DNA of 64,000 nt from 21-14-0-10-32-9 sp041660865 (GTDB lineage Archaea; Nanobdellota; Nanobdellia; Woesearchaeales; 21-14-0-10-32-9). Of this stretch, positions 9,300 to 19,536 are shown piece by piece. Below the pieces are notes generated by a model, which was not told where the DNA came from, did not search any database, and saw only the letters and a list, made by a program, of their open reading frames with translations. Each line of letters opens with the position of its first letter. The stretch's first letter is position 1. Position numbers and translations under genes: made by a program. The stretch is from contig JBAZVO010000003.1 of assembly GCA_041660865.1 (NCBI GenBank), positions 62,001 to 126,000 of the forward strand, read 5' to 3'.

Positions 9300-9472
9300 A
9301 TAAACTTAGATAAATAACATTTAGTGAAATCATTATGTGTTAATTAATGAGTGTTGTTTGTTAGTGAATTTTTTTATTTTTTTAAATTAAGTTAAATGTA
9401 AGTTCCAAGGGATTTAGAATTTAGTTCAAGTTGAAATAAAAATTAAATTAATTTATTAGTTCAGGTAAAAAT

Positions 9473-10669
9473 ATGAGAAAAAATTATTGGTTATTTTTTT
9501 TATGTTTGTTTTGCATTTTTGCAATTCCTACTGTAGATGCATCTCTTCTCGGTGTTAATAAAATAAGTTTAGAATATACTGATGTTTTAAGAGGAGGCTA
9601 TGCGGAAGATAGTTTAATTGTAAGTACCGGTTCAATAAATAATATATCTGTATATTATGAAGCGCAAGGCGCTATTAAAGATTGGATTTCATTTAATCCT
9701 GAAGAACAACCAATAATGATGAGTGCTAATAATCCTGCATTTATCGGCGTTATTATGCAGCCTCCTCGTGATACTGCAGTTGGAGAATATGAAGGAATAA
9801 TTTTAATATCAACTGGGCCTCTCGGAGAACAAAGCGGGTCTATGGGTACGAATGTTGTTGTCGCATTTGAAATAAAAGTAAAAGTTAAAGTTACAGATGC
9901 TCAAATATTAATTTGTACTGCGGGAGGATTTGATATAAAAGATGCAGAAATTGGTATGCCTCTTGATTTTTCAGCAACTACGAGTAATGGTGGTAATGTA
10001 AGAGTAACTCCCTTATTTAATATAACTGTTTATGATCAAGATCAGAAAAATATTATTGAAACATTAAATTATAATTCGATTAATGAGATTTTACCTACTC
10101 TATCAGGAGAGATTAAAGCAAAACTAGAACACAAACTTCAACCAGGTCAATATTGGGCGAATGTTTCTTCTCCAACTTGTAATTCTCAATCAACTATTAC
10201 TTTTTCGATTCTCGAAAAAGGAGGAATAAGTGATGTTGGAGATTTTGTTAGAATAGAAAATGATGCATGGGCCAAAACAGGAGATATTGTTCCATTAACT
10301 GCTCAATTTAGAAATAGAGGTTCAAGAACTGTTTCAGCGCAATTTAAAGGAACTGTAATGCTTGATGGAAAAATAATTAAACTTATTTCTTCAGATAAAA
10401 TAGATGTTCTTCCAAATCAATTAGCAGGTTTAGAAATATTTTTCACTCCAAAAGACATAGGTCAGTATAGAATATCTGGAAGAATAAATTATAATAATAA
10501 AATAACTTATGAACGTTCATCAATACTTAATGTTGAAGAAGGAACTAATGTTGTTGCAAATTCTAATAGAACAATATATTATGTTGCTTTATTAATAATT
10601 ATAATATTAATTATGGGTTTGTTAATATTAATAATAAGGCGTAAAAGAAAAGCTAAAAAATTAGCATAA
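9473..10669 (+). CDS. C-terminally anchored surface protein with NEW3/CARDB-like domains
   Basis: This 398-aa protein has a signal peptide (about 5-23), several beta domains of the membrane-associated NEW3/CARDB type (a segment VGEYEGIILIST and a later NRGSRTVSAQFKGTVMLDG), a single C-terminal helix (about 370-390) and a short basic tail RRKRKAKKLA. It is thus a type I membrane protein. It is the only member of this locus with a clear C-terminal anchor and could tether the secreted proteins encoded upstream. The 173-bp gap before it contains only AT-rich sequence. Confidence 0.75.
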   Translation: MRKNYWLFFLCLFCIFAIPTVDASLLGVNKISLEYTDVLRGGYAEDSLIVSTGSINNISVYYEAQGAIKDWISFNPEEQPIMMSANNPAFIGVIMQPPRDTAVGEYEGIILISTGPLGEQSGSMGTNVVVAFEIKVKVKVTDAQILICTAGGFDIKDAEIGMPLDFSATTSNGGNVRVTPLFNITVYDQDQKNIIETLNYNSINEILPTLSGEIKAKLEHKLQPGQYWANVSSPTCNSQSTITFSILEKGGISDVGDFVRIENDAWAKTGDIVPLTAQFRNRGSRTVSAQFKGTVMLDGKIIKLISSDKIDVLPNQLAGLEIFFTPKDIGQYRISGRINYNNKITYERSSILNVEEGTNVVANSNRTIYYVALLIIIILIMGLLILIIRRKRKAKKLA

Positions 10670-10781
10670 TTGCGTGATTAAATAAGGTTATTAAATAAGT
10701 TGTTTAGATTATAATTAGGAGTATGAATTTAAAGTAGTATGCGATTAATAAGAAATTGTAAACGATAATTGAGGTGTTAAC

Positions 10782-11423
10782 ATGTATGAAAAAGAGCGCC
10801 AGCTAATGGTTGACATGCAATTAATTAAAAAAGGAATAAAAAATGAAGAAGTTTTAACGGTGATGAGTGAAGTTCCTCGTCATTTATTTGTACCAGCTGT
10901 ATCAAGAGATTTAGCATATGCCGATCTTTCAATCCCTATAGGTCATTCGCAAAATATGATTAATCCTTATTTAGTTGCAAGAATGATTGAGCTTTTGAAT
11001 CCTCAAAATTATGAACGAATTCTTGAAATAGGTGCAGGATCAGGGTATGTTGTTGCAATTCTTTCAAAGATGAGTGATAAAGTTATAGGTCTTGAAATAA
11101 TTCCTGAGCTAGTAGAAAGTGCAAGAACAAATCTTCAAGTAGCAGATGTAAAAAATGCTAAAATAATAAATATGGAGGGATCGGCAGGTGCAATGCCTTA
11201 TTGTCCGTATGATAAAATACTAATTAGTGCTGCTTGTTCAAAAATTCCAGAGGAATTATTAATTCAATTAAAGCCAAATGGAGTAGTTGTAGCCCCTGTT
11301 GGTGATAGGATGAAGCAAGTTCTTGTTAAAGCTACAAAAACAAAGAATGGTTTTGTCGAAGAAAAATTCGATGGTTGTTCATTTGTTCCTTTGGTTGGTA
11401 AAAATGGATTTAAGGATAAGTGA
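10782..11423 (+). CDS. pcm: Protein-L-isoaspartate O-methyltransferase
   Basis: The enzyme methylates abnormal L-isoaspartyl residues with SAM, starting repair of aged proteins in the cytoplasm. The 213-aa length fits the family. Diagnostic segments are VPRHLFVP (32-39), LSIPIGHSQ (49-57) containing the family IGH motif, and SAM motif I LEIGAGSGYV (81-90). A GAGGTG precedes the ATG. It stands alone between the surface locus and smc. Its product SAH would be substrate for the AhcY encoded at 54122. Confidence 0.93.
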   Translation: MYEKERQLMVDMQLIKKGIKNEEVLTVMSEVPRHLFVPAVSRDLAYADLSIPIGHSQNMINPYLVARMIELLNPQNYERILEIGAGSGYVVAILSKMSDKVIGLEIIPELVESARTNLQVADVKNAKIINMEGSAGAMPYCPYDKILISAACSKIPEELLIQLKPNGVVVAPVGDRMKQVLVKATKTKNGFVEEKFDGCSFVPLVGKNGFKDK

Positions 11424-11581
11424 AGTTTAGCTAGAGGTTAAACCTTTTCTAGAGTCATTAGATGGAGCAATGTAAGTTTTATTCCCCGATAAATTTAAAT
11501 ACTCTTCATAAGTCAATGTTAACAGAGGATGACTCGACTAAAGTTTGTTTGAGTATGATTTTTTAGAGGGTAGAGTGTATT
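11424..11581 (+). promoter_or_regulatory. smc promoter and leader
   Basis: A TATA-like AATTTAAATAC at 11492-11502 lies about 80 nt before the smc ATG, implying a leader of about 55 nt, and an AGAGGG near 11565-11570 can serve as ribosome site. No gene was seen here. Confidence 0.45.
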
Positions 11582-14500
11582 ATGACTAAAGTATTAAGAA
11601 TGGAAATGAGGGGCTTTAAATCTTTTGCAAAAAAGACGGAGATTCCATTCACAGATAGTTTTAATTGTATTCTTGGGCCTAATGGTTCTGGCAAGTCTAA
11701 TATTTTAGATGCTCTATGTTTTGTTCTTGGAAAAGCAGGTTCAAAAGGATTAAGGGCCGAAAAAACTGCTAATCTTATTTATAATGGTGGAAAAACCAAA
11801 ACTCCTGCAAAAGATGGAGAAGTTTCTATTTTCTTTGATAACACGAATAAAGAATTTAATGCTGTTGATAAAGAAATAAAAATAACTAGAATAATAAAAG
11901 GTAATGGTCAATCAATCTATAAACTTAATAATAAATCTGTAACAAGAACTCAAATTCTTGATGTTTTAAGTAAAGCTAATATTAATCCTGATGGATATAA
12001 TATAATTCTTCAAGGAGATATTGTAAGATTAATTGAAATGTCAAGTATTGAAAGACGTCAAATTGTAGAAGAAATTGCAGGTATTAGTGTTTATGAAGAT
12101 AAAAAACAAAAAGCTCTGCGAGAACTTCAAAGAGTAGATTCTAAAATTAGTGAGGCAGATATTATTCTCGCTGAAAGAAAAGCGCACTTAAAAGAGCTTA
12201 AATCTGATAGAGATAAGGCTATGAAATTCAAAGATCTTGATACAAATATAAAACGTAACAAGGCGACAATTATTTCAAAAGAATTAGATGATAAGAAAAA
12301 TAAAATAATAAAATTTGAAAAAGAAACAAGTCTTGTTAATAAAGAAATTGAAAAAATAGAAAAAGAAATTCATTCTAGAAGATTAAAAATTGAAGAATTG
12401 AAACTACAAATTGATGAAATAAATGCGGAAATAGAACGAAAAGGAGAAAAAGATCAAGTCGCATTAAATAAGGAAGTTGAGAAATTAAAAGTAGATGTCG
12501 CATTAAATAAACAAAGAATAACTAATCTTCTCTTTGAGCTTGAAAAAATAGTTAATAGACGAAAAGAACTCAATGAAAATTTCAAAGATATAGAAGGCAA
12601 ATTAACCATTCTTGATAATAATAAAAAAGAACTTGAAAGCAAAATAAAAATAAAAGAATCAGATATTTTAAGAATTGAGAAAAAAATAGCTGAATTCAAA
12701 CAAAAAAATAAAATTGAAAACGCTGTTGAGATGGATAAGCAAATAGAAGAGATGGATAAAAAAATAGAACTTGCTCAAGAAGAAGTTGCAAAATTAAGAG
12801 ATTCACAACAACAGGTTTTAAGAGATAAGGATAAAAATGATGCTAAGCTTCAAACTATCGATGAGAAAATGTCGAAAGTTCTCTCTATTGAAAAAGAAAA
12901 CAAAGACGCGCTTGAAAAACTTAAACAGATGAAATTAGAATTTAAAAAAGCAACAATAGAATTAAGTCAGGCGCTTAGTGAAGATTCATCGATTGCAATG
13001 CAATTGAGCACAGCGAATTCAAAACTTACATCAAGAAAAGAAGAATTATCAAAATATAGTGCGAGACTCGTTGGCTTACGTGAGCAAATGGGTGGAAGTC
13101 AAGCAATAAGAGATATAACTGATTTGAATTTGAAAGGAGTTTATGGATTACTCTCAGAACTTGGTGATGTAAGTTCAGAGCATTCATTATCTCTTGAAGT
13201 TGCCGCAGGTCAAAGACTTAAAAGTATGGTTGTTGATACTGATGAAACTGCCGCTAAATGTATAAATCATCTTAAAAAAACAAGATCAGGAGTTGCAACT
13301 TTTATTCCTTTAAATAAAATAAGAACTTCAGAAATTGATTCTAATTTAAGAAAAATAAAAAATGCAGGTGTTGTAGGACTTGCAATGGATCTTATTTCGT
13401 TTGATAAAAAATATGAAAAAGCATTCAATTTTGTCTTCGGAAATACTCTTGTTGTTAAAGACATAGAATCAGCAAGACAAATAGGCGTTGGCACAGTTAG
13501 AATGGTAACTTTAACGGGAGACCTTGTCGAAACTAGTGGGGCTATGCAAGGAGGATTTAGACAAAAAACCAAAGAATCTGGCTTCATGGAAAAAGAATCA
13601 AAAGATGCAATGAAATTACTCAATTCTGAAATTGCAGATTTAGAAACTATTTTTAGTAGATTAATTCAAACTCGCAAAGATAATGAAGAATTAATTACGA
13701 GACTTCGAGAATTTAAAGCAAATATTGAAGGAGATATAATAAAGATGGAGAAGAGTTTAAGACTTGATTCAGAAGATTTAGAATCGGGTAAAACTGAAAA
13801 AGGTAAGATTAGAAAAGAAATAGATGTTTTAGATAAACAAGCAGAATTATTAATGTCGCAAGTAAGTAAACAGAATTCAGCACTCGTTTCTTTAAAAATG
13901 GAGAAGCAAAAATTCAGAGATCAAATTAATCAATTAAGAAGTCCAGCACTATTAGCTGAACTTACAAGTTATGATCAAAAAAGAGTTGAACTTCGTTCAG
14001 AAATATCGGAATTAATTCTTGAAATAAAAGGAACAGATTCAGAAAAACAAAACATATTAGGTCCTGAACGCGAAAATATAATGAAGATATTTAAGCAATT
14101 AGACAAAGAAGAAAAAGATTTCTCAGAAGAAAAAAAGATTTTAGAAAAATTAATTTCAGAACAAGAAAAAGATCTTGCTGAAAAAGAAGAGAAAGTAAAG
14201 AAATTTTATGCTCAATTCAAAGAATTATTTAATAAAAGAAACAAAACATCTGATGATGTTAATAAAACAGAGAATGAAATATTAAAAGAAAATGAATTAA
14301 TGAGAAAAAACGAGCAGAAAATTGCTGCGCAGAACATAGAATCAGCAGGAGTTAAAGCGCAAGTAGCAGGTCTTGAAGAGGAATTTAAATTATATGATGG
14401 TGTTCAAACATTTAAAAATAAACCTATTGAAGAAATAAGAAAAGAAATAGCTGATTTTGAAAAAATGCTTCAAAACATCGGCACAGTTAATATGAGAGCT

Positions 14501-15067
14501 CTTGAAATTTATGATTCTGTTGAAAAAGAATATACTAAATTAACTGAGAAAAAAGCGAAATTAAGTTCAGAAAAAGAAAATGTCTTGCTTATGATAAATG
14601 AAGTTGATGGAAAGAAAAAAGAATTATTCATGAAAACATATGATGTTGTAAATCATAATTTTAAAGAAGTATTTACTACATTATCTTCAAAGGGAACTGC
14701 AACATTAGATCTTGAAGATAAAAATGACCCATTTAATGGTGGGTTAAATATAAAAGTTAAACTTGTTGGAAATAAGTATATGGATATAAGAAGTTTATCA
14801 GGTGGCGAAAAAACGATGACTGCACTCGCATTTATTTTTGCAGTTCAAGAACACGAACCTGCAGCGTTTTATGTGCTTGATGAAGTTGATGCGGCGCTTG
14901 ATAAGAAAAATTCAGAAAGACTTGCAAAACTTGTTAATGAATATAGTAAACGTGCGCAATATATTATGATTAGTCATAATGATAATGTAATTACTGAAGC
15001 AACAACGCTTTATGGTATTAGTATGAATGAGCACGGAGAGAGTAAAGTTACGAGTTTAAAAATATAA
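11582..15067 (+). CDS. smc: Chromosome segregation ATPase SMC
   Basis: This is a complete SMC of 1161 aa. It has Walker A GPNGSGKSN (32-40), a long first coiled coil, a hinge domain (about 515-660), a return coiled coil, the ABC signature LSGGEK (1072-1077) and Walker B YVLDEVD with D1100 and E1101. It forms ring dimers that compact and segregate DNA, normally with a kleisin (ScpA). No scpA or scpB gene is adjacent, so partners must lie elsewhere. Apparent reverse-strand frames inside it come from the lysine/glutamate-rich coiled coil and are ignored. Confidence 0.97.
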   Translation: MTKVLRMEMRGFKSFAKKTEIPFTDSFNCILGPNGSGKSNILDALCFVLGKAGSKGLRAEKTANLIYNGGKTKTPAKDGEVSIFFDNTNKEFNAVDKEIKITRIIKGNGQSIYKLNNKSVTRTQILDVLSKANINPDGYNIILQGDIVRLIEMSSIERRQIVEEIAGISVYEDKKQKALRELQRVDSKISEADIILAERKAHLKELKSDRDKAMKFKDLDTNIKRNKATIISKELDDKKNKIIKFEKETSLVNKEIEKIEKEIHSRRLKIEELKLQIDEINAEIERKGEKDQVALNKEVEKLKVDVALNKQRITNLLFELEKIVNRRKELNENFKDIEGKLTILDNNKKELESKIKIKESDILRIEKKIAEFKQKNKIENAVEMDKQIEEMDKKIELAQEEVAKLRDSQQQVLRDKDKNDAKLQTIDEKMSKVLSIEKENKDALEKLKQMKLEFKKATIELSQALSEDSSIAMQLSTANSKLTSRKEELSKYSARLVGLREQMGGSQAIRDITDLNLKGVYGLLSELGDVSSEHSLSLEVAAGQRLKSMVVDTDETAAKCINHLKKTRSGVATFIPLNKIRTSEIDSNLRKIKNAGVVGLAMDLISFDKKYEKAFNFVFGNTLVVKDIESARQIGVGTVRMVTLTGDLVETSGAMQGGFRQKTKESGFMEKESKDAMKLLNSEIADLETIFSRLIQTRKDNEELITRLREFKANIEGDIIKMEKSLRLDSEDLESGKTEKGKIRKEIDVLDKQAELLMSQVSKQNSALVSLKMEKQKFRDQINQLRSPALLAELTSYDQKRVELRSEISELILEIKGTDSEKQNILGPERENIMKIFKQLDKEEKDFSEEKKILEKLISEQEKDLAEKEEKVKKFYAQFKELFNKRNKTSDDVNKTENEILKENELMRKNEQKIAAQNIESAGVKAQVAGLEEEFKLYDGVQTFKNKPIEEIRKEIADFEKMLQNIGTVNMRALEIYDSVEKEYTKLTEKKAKLSSEKENVLLMINEVDGKKKELFMKTYDVVNHNFKEVFTTLSSKGTATLDLEDKNDPFNGGLNIKVKLVGNKYMDIRSLSGGEKTMTALAFIFAVQEHEPAAFYVLDEVDAALDKKNSERLAKLVNEYSKRAQYIMISHNDNVITEATTLYGISMNEHGESKVTSLKI

Positions 15068-15181
15068 GCAAGGGTTTATTTTTTTAGTTGTTGTTTTGTT
15101 TGGGCGCATAGAAGTCATGATTTGATTGGGGATAACATGCTACATTATTGATGTATTTGTTGTTAGGGGTTAAAATAAAAA

Positions 15182-17947
15182 ATGAGGAAATTTATTCTAA
15201 AAATAATAATTGTATTGTTTATCGTAGTTTTAATAGTTCCAGAAGTATATTCTAAAACAAGTCAAGATGTATTAAATGAGTTGCAACAACAAGAAAAAGT
15301 TAGAGTTGTAGTTTTATTAAAAGATAATCTTCAAGGAACTAAATCTACAACTCAGATATCTGCGGCCGTAAAATTAAATCAAAAAGTTAGAAGTTCTGTA
15401 ATTGATAAAATTGGTGATGGAAAAATATTCTCTGAATTTCAAAGTAGAAATGGATTTTCAGCAACATTAAATGCTGACGATATACGTATTCTTGAAGAAG
15501 ATTTAAATGTTGAGAGTATTTATATTGATAAAAAAGTTCACGCTTTTCTTCAAAATTCTACTGTAAAAATAAATGCAACAGATGTTTGGTCTTTAACACC
15601 ATTTAATATTAATCTTACTGGTATTGGGAGAACTGTTTGCATTATTGATACGGGAGTAAATTATACTCATTCTGATCTTGGAAATTGTACTATTTCAAAT
15701 TTAAATTTACTCGGTGAGAGAGAAACAATTTTAGTTGAATCAGTTCATAATTATTCTAATTATGAAAATACTTCATGGGTAATTAATAAATCCGGATTTT
15801 CAAGAATGGCAATTCACTTTGTAAATATAAGTACAGAAAGAGGATGGGATTTTATAACAATACTTGATTCAAATAATAATAGGGTTGCATCATATTCAGG
15901 AACATATAATGATTTATGGACGCCGAGTGTTGAGGGAGATAATATAACTATACTTTTTGAAAGTGATGGCTCTACTGTTGATTATGGTTTTTATGCAGAT
16001 GAAGTTATTAATGGTACGACTGAACAAACTTATAATTGGTCTAATTGTACTAAAGTTTTATCTGGATGGGATTTTGTTAATGGAGATGCTAATCCAATTG
16101 ATGATTATTTAATTATAGGACATGGAACACATGTTGCAGGAATAGTTTCTGCTAATGGTAGAATGAAAGGAGTCGCACCAGAGTCTAATATTGTATTTAT
16201 GAAAACTTTAGATTCTAACGGGAATGGATATCTTTCAGATACAACAAAAGCAATAGAATGGTGTGTTAATAGAAGTTCAGAATTTAATATAAGTGTTATC
16301 TCATTAAGTCTTGGAGACTATGCATCTTCCTCTTCTTCTTATTGTGATGCTACGGATGAAATTATTACTGCTGCAATAAATTCAGCAGTGAATAAAAATA
16401 TCCTAGTTACAATTGCAACAGGCAATGAAGGAGATACATCAAAAGTTAGTTTTCCTGCATGTATTAAAAATGCAACAAGAGTAGGGTCAACTAATATTAA
16501 TGATGTTCCATCAACATATAATAGATGGAATAAAGATATGTTATTTGCGCCAGGTGAATATATAAATTCTACAGGGATAAATGGAGAGTATAGATTTTTA
16601 AGTGGAACCTCTATGGCAACACCTCATGTAGCGGGGGCTATTTTATTACTTCAACAATATTGGCTTGAGCAAAATGGAACTCTGCCTAGTAAAGATTTAA
16701 TATTTATTGCACTTAATTCAACAGGCAACTTTGTTTATGATTCAGGAGTCGGAATTAATATTACAAGAATAAATGTTATTCAAGCGCTTAATTATTTAGA
16801 TGAAGACGTTCCAACAGTTTCAATAACTAAGAGCACAAATTCATCATTACATTTAAATGAGAGCGAAATAAATATCACGTGGTTAGTTGAAGATAGGCTA
16901 TGGGTGCAATTTTCAGAGTTTAATATTTCATATCCTAATGGCTCGTTGATGTTTACAAGCAATAGTTCTAATGGTTCAATATATTTGAATTTGAGTAATT
17001 TAACAAATACGGGAGTTTATTCTTTGAAGTTATATGGAAAAGATAGAAATAATAATTCAGCAGATGCAAATTCAACATTTTCAATGGAGAATAATGCAGT
17101 TGAATTTAATTCTTCAAGAACTATTTCGGATTTTTCATGGGTTCAAAAAACCGAACTTTTAGATCAGTTTAATTTAATTGATTATTTTTATGATCCAGAT
17201 GGAGATACATTAAGTTATGAATTAAATAATGCAACAGATGTAACTATGAGTGTAACTAATAATGTAGTTTCTTTTTATTCTCCAACTAATTATTATGGTG
17301 TTGAATATGTGTGGATAACTGCGACTGATTCTCTAACTGTTAATTCAAGTAACATATTTGTTTTAAACATAACTCAAGCGTCTTCAAGAAGAGGAGGCGG
17401 AGGTGGATCAAGTTGGAGGCCTCCTTCAAATACATCTGTTGTGTTAATTAGTAACATATCCGTTAATGGAAGTTTTATTGACGGCAATTTAACTTTAAAT
17501 GAAAGTAATTTAAGTAATATAACGTTAGAAGATAATTTAAGTGAAGGCAATTTTACATTTGAAAATATCTCAAATATTACTCTTGAACGTAGTATTAATA
17601 AATCAGAAAAGACAATGCATGCAATCGAAGATGGTTTGCAGTTAAATGACGAAAATAAAGAGTTAAATTTAGCACAAACAACTAAAACGTTTGAAAATTT
17701 TTCGAATAATTTAAATGCTACAAAAAAAATATCAAAATTGAAGGTGAATATAATGAATCCACAAATAATAGTTAAAGCGCTTGCAGGAATTGCTGCAATA
17801 ATCGCAATTCTTCTTGTAATAACCATACTTAATAAAATGGCTAAAAAAAGAGCGGAAAAAATGAGTGCTGAATTCAACGAAGAGATGAAAAAACAAAAAG
17901 CAGAAGAGAAAAAACTTAAGGAAGAGAAGAAGAAAGAAAAAAAATAA
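15182..17947 (+). CDS. Membrane-anchored subtilisin-family (S8) protease with large insertion
   Basis: This 921-aa extracellular serine protease has a signal peptide (about 5-24), an inhibitor I9-like propeptide (to about 120), then catalytic D156 in IIDTGVNYTHSDL, H314 in GHGTHVAGI, oxyanion N415 in ATGNEGD and S477 in GTSMATPHVAG. The D-to-H distance of 158 residues is far above the usual few tens because a beta domain resembling CUB is inserted. Later come Ig/cadherin-like domains, a Gly-rich hinge, a C-terminal helix (about 862-885) and a highly charged Lys/Glu tail inside the cell. It may process the surface proteins encoded around it. Confidence 0.93.
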   Translation: MRKFILKIIIVLFIVVLIVPEVYSKTSQDVLNELQQQEKVRVVVLLKDNLQGTKSTTQISAAVKLNQKVRSSVIDKIGDGKIFSEFQSRNGFSATLNADDIRILEEDLNVESIYIDKKVHAFLQNSTVKINATDVWSLTPFNINLTGIGRTVCIIDTGVNYTHSDLGNCTISNLNLLGERETILVESVHNYSNYENTSWVINKSGFSRMAIHFVNISTERGWDFITILDSNNNRVASYSGTYNDLWTPSVEGDNITILFESDGSTVDYGFYADEVINGTTEQTYNWSNCTKVLSGWDFVNGDANPIDDYLIIGHGTHVAGIVSANGRMKGVAPESNIVFMKTLDSNGNGYLSDTTKAIEWCVNRSSEFNISVISLSLGDYASSSSSYCDATDEIITAAINSAVNKNILVTIATGNEGDTSKVSFPACIKNATRVGSTNINDVPSTYNRWNKDMLFAPGEYINSTGINGEYRFLSGTSMATPHVAGAILLLQQYWLEQNGTLPSKDLIFIALNSTGNFVYDSGVGINITRINVIQALNYLDEDVPTVSITKSTNSSLHLNESEINITWLVEDRLWVQFSEFNISYPNGSLMFTSNSSNGSIYLNLSNLTNTGVYSLKLYGKDRNNNSADANSTFSMENNAVEFNSSRTISDFSWVQKTELLDQFNLIDYFYDPDGDTLSYELNNATDVTMSVTNNVVSFYSPTNYYGVEYVWITATDSLTVNSSNIFVLNITQASSRRGGGGGSSWRPPSNTSVVLISNISVNGSFIDGNLTLNESNLSNITLEDNLSEGNFTFENISNITLERSINKSEKTMHAIEDGLQLNDENKELNLAQTTKTFENFSNNLNATKKISKLKVNIMNPQIIVKALAGIAAIIAILLVITILNKMAKKRAEKMSAEFNEEMKKQKAEEKKLKEEKKKEKK

Positions 17948-18006
17948 AAAAAGTATAGAGAAAAAACTATAACAGAAAACTAAGTGAAATTATAATTATA
18001 AAATAA

Positions 18007-18411
18007 TTATAATTTTGTATTTTTTGCATATTGACTTATCCAGTCCATGAATTTGTCCATATTCTCGAGTTTACCTTCTAAAGGGCCATAGAATTGTACA
18101 TCCATTGCTTTATACATTGAAACAATTTCATTTACTGTGGTTTTGTAATTTTGTATTCCGTGTTTTTGTATCAGGTTATATGTTGCTTTCGCTTCGTGAG
18201 TGAGTCCTAAGATAAGTTCTTTTATATTAGGATCGTCTATTCTATTTACTGTGTTTAGCATTAAATCTAGTTCTTGAAATTCATGTTCTAGAGTTGCATC
18301 GATGGTTTGATTCTTTTCTTTTGCACGTTTAAGAATTCCATGCTCGATAAGTCCTTCTTTGAACATTCTTGCGCCTTCTACCATTTCATCGTTAACTCCG
18401 CAAATCGCCAT
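18007..18411 (-). CDS. Hypothetical helical protein, 134 aa
   Basis: This is a cytoplasmic, mainly alpha-helical protein with no membrane segment. The start MAICGVNDEMVEGARMF lies right at a purine-rich SD (GGAGGAG on the minus strand, just upstream of 18411). It diverges from the tandem Lrp-type regulator at 18536 across about 120 bp with promoter-like AT-rich sequence, so it is a candidate target of that regulator. The family is not recognised. Confidence 0.65.
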   Translation of the reverse strand: MAICGVNDEMVEGARMFKEGLIEHGILKRAKEKNQTIDATLEHEFQELDLMLNTVNRIDDPNIKELILGLTHEAKATYNLIQKHGIQNYKTTVNEIVSMYKAMDVQFYGPLEGKLENMDKFMDWISQYAKNTKL

Positions 18412-18497
18412 TTTTTTCTCCTCCAGATAATGTTATTTTAAAGTAGTAAACTGGTTCTGATATAAGAAATATTTCTTGTTATTTTTATACAAAAACG

Positions 18498-18535
18498 AAA
18501 TATTTTAATATTAATGGTGCGTTTTTGTTAATATT
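18498..18535 (+). promoter_or_regulatory. TATA box for tandem Lrp-type regulator
   Basis: AAATATTTTAATATT at 18498-18512 is centred about 30 nt before the GTG start at 18536, matching a leaderless archaeal promoter and supporting the GTG start. Confidence 0.5.
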
Positions 18536-19528
18536 GTGGCGCAAGATGTTGTTTTGAAACTCGATGTTTATGATAAGAAAATACTTTTAAGACTTTATAG
18601 AAATTCTAGAGAAAGCACAACTAGTATTGGACGTCATGTTCATCTTCGACGTGAGAATGTAGATTATAGAATAAAAAAACTTCAGAATCTTGGCATGATA
18701 AAAGAATATAATACTTATTTCAATGAAATGTTATTGGACTTAAAAAGAGGGGTTTTTCTTGTTCAACTTATAAATTTAAGAGGGGAAACCGAAATTGAAA
18801 TAATGAATTTTCTAAAAAAACATCATGGTACTACTTGGATTGGGCCTACTGCAGGAAAGTGGTCTATAATATTTGATGTTGTTATAAAAAATGATAAAAA
18901 ATTTACTGAGGTAATGAAAAATTTCTTTACTAAATATGAAAAAAATATAGGCGAATATATTTTTATTTCTGTAGAGGAATCAGAAGTATTTTTCCAAAAA
19001 ATATTTTCTGATGTAGATTATTCACAGAAAAAAATACAGAAAAAAACAAAGAATAAAAAATTAGTTTTAGATGATATTGATTGGAAAATATTAAGAGAAT
19101 TAAATAATGATGCAAGAATAAGTTACGCAATACTTTCATCTAAAATAAAACTCACTGCAAATGCTATAAAAAAAAGAATAAAACTGCTTGAAAATTCAGG
19201 CATAATAGAGAACTACACAATAAGTCTTGATTTTAGAAAATTAGGGTATGATTGGTATACGCTCAATTTGAATCTCACAAAATTTGATGATGATACGGAG
19301 AAAAGATTGAAGATGTTTTTTAAGGAACACAAAAAAGTTATTTTTTATTGTCGTGATAATGGTGCATGGGAATATGATGTTGGTATTTTTGCTAAAAATT
19401 CAGATGAATTAAGAGTTTTTATTAATGAATTGCGCTCAAAATTTTCTGAAGAAATAAAAATACGTGATGTTTTTGTTACTTTGGAAGAAGTCAAAGGATA
19501 TAAATTACCGTATGGTGTTTTTGAATAA
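18536..19528 (+). CDS. Duplicated Lrp/AsnC-family transcriptional regulator
   Basis: This 330-aa protein carries two Lrp-type units in tandem. HTH1 (about 12-58) begins DKKILLRLYRNSRESTTSIG and HTH2 (about 180-228) begins DWKILRELNNDARISYAILS. Each is followed by a ligand-binding-like beta/alpha region (about 70-160 and 235-325). Lrp proteins are usually about 150 aa and dimerise, so this chain is a covalent dimer-like fusion. GTG is the start, supported by the TATA position. It is divergent from the 134-aa gene. Confidence 0.85.
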   Translation: MAQDVVLKLDVYDKKILLRLYRNSRESTTSIGRHVHLRRENVDYRIKKLQNLGMIKEYNTYFNEMLLDLKRGVFLVQLINLRGETEIEIMNFLKKHHGTTWIGPTAGKWSIIFDVVIKNDKKFTEVMKNFFTKYEKNIGEYIFISVEESEVFFQKIFSDVDYSQKKIQKKTKNKKLVLDDIDWKILRELNNDARISYAILSSKIKLTANAIKKRIKLLENSGIIENYTISLDFRKLGYDWYTLNLNLTKFDDDTEKRLKMFFKEHKKVIFYCRDNGAWEYDVGIFAKNSDELRVFINELRSKFSEEIKIRDVFVTLEEVKGYKLPYGVFE

Positions 19529-19536
19529 GTTGTTTA

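Noticed and set aside
17374..17877. 167-codon minus-strand frame
   Set aside because: Antisense to the subtilase C-terminus; low-complexity Phe/Leu/Ile pattern from Asn/Lys-rich sense codons.
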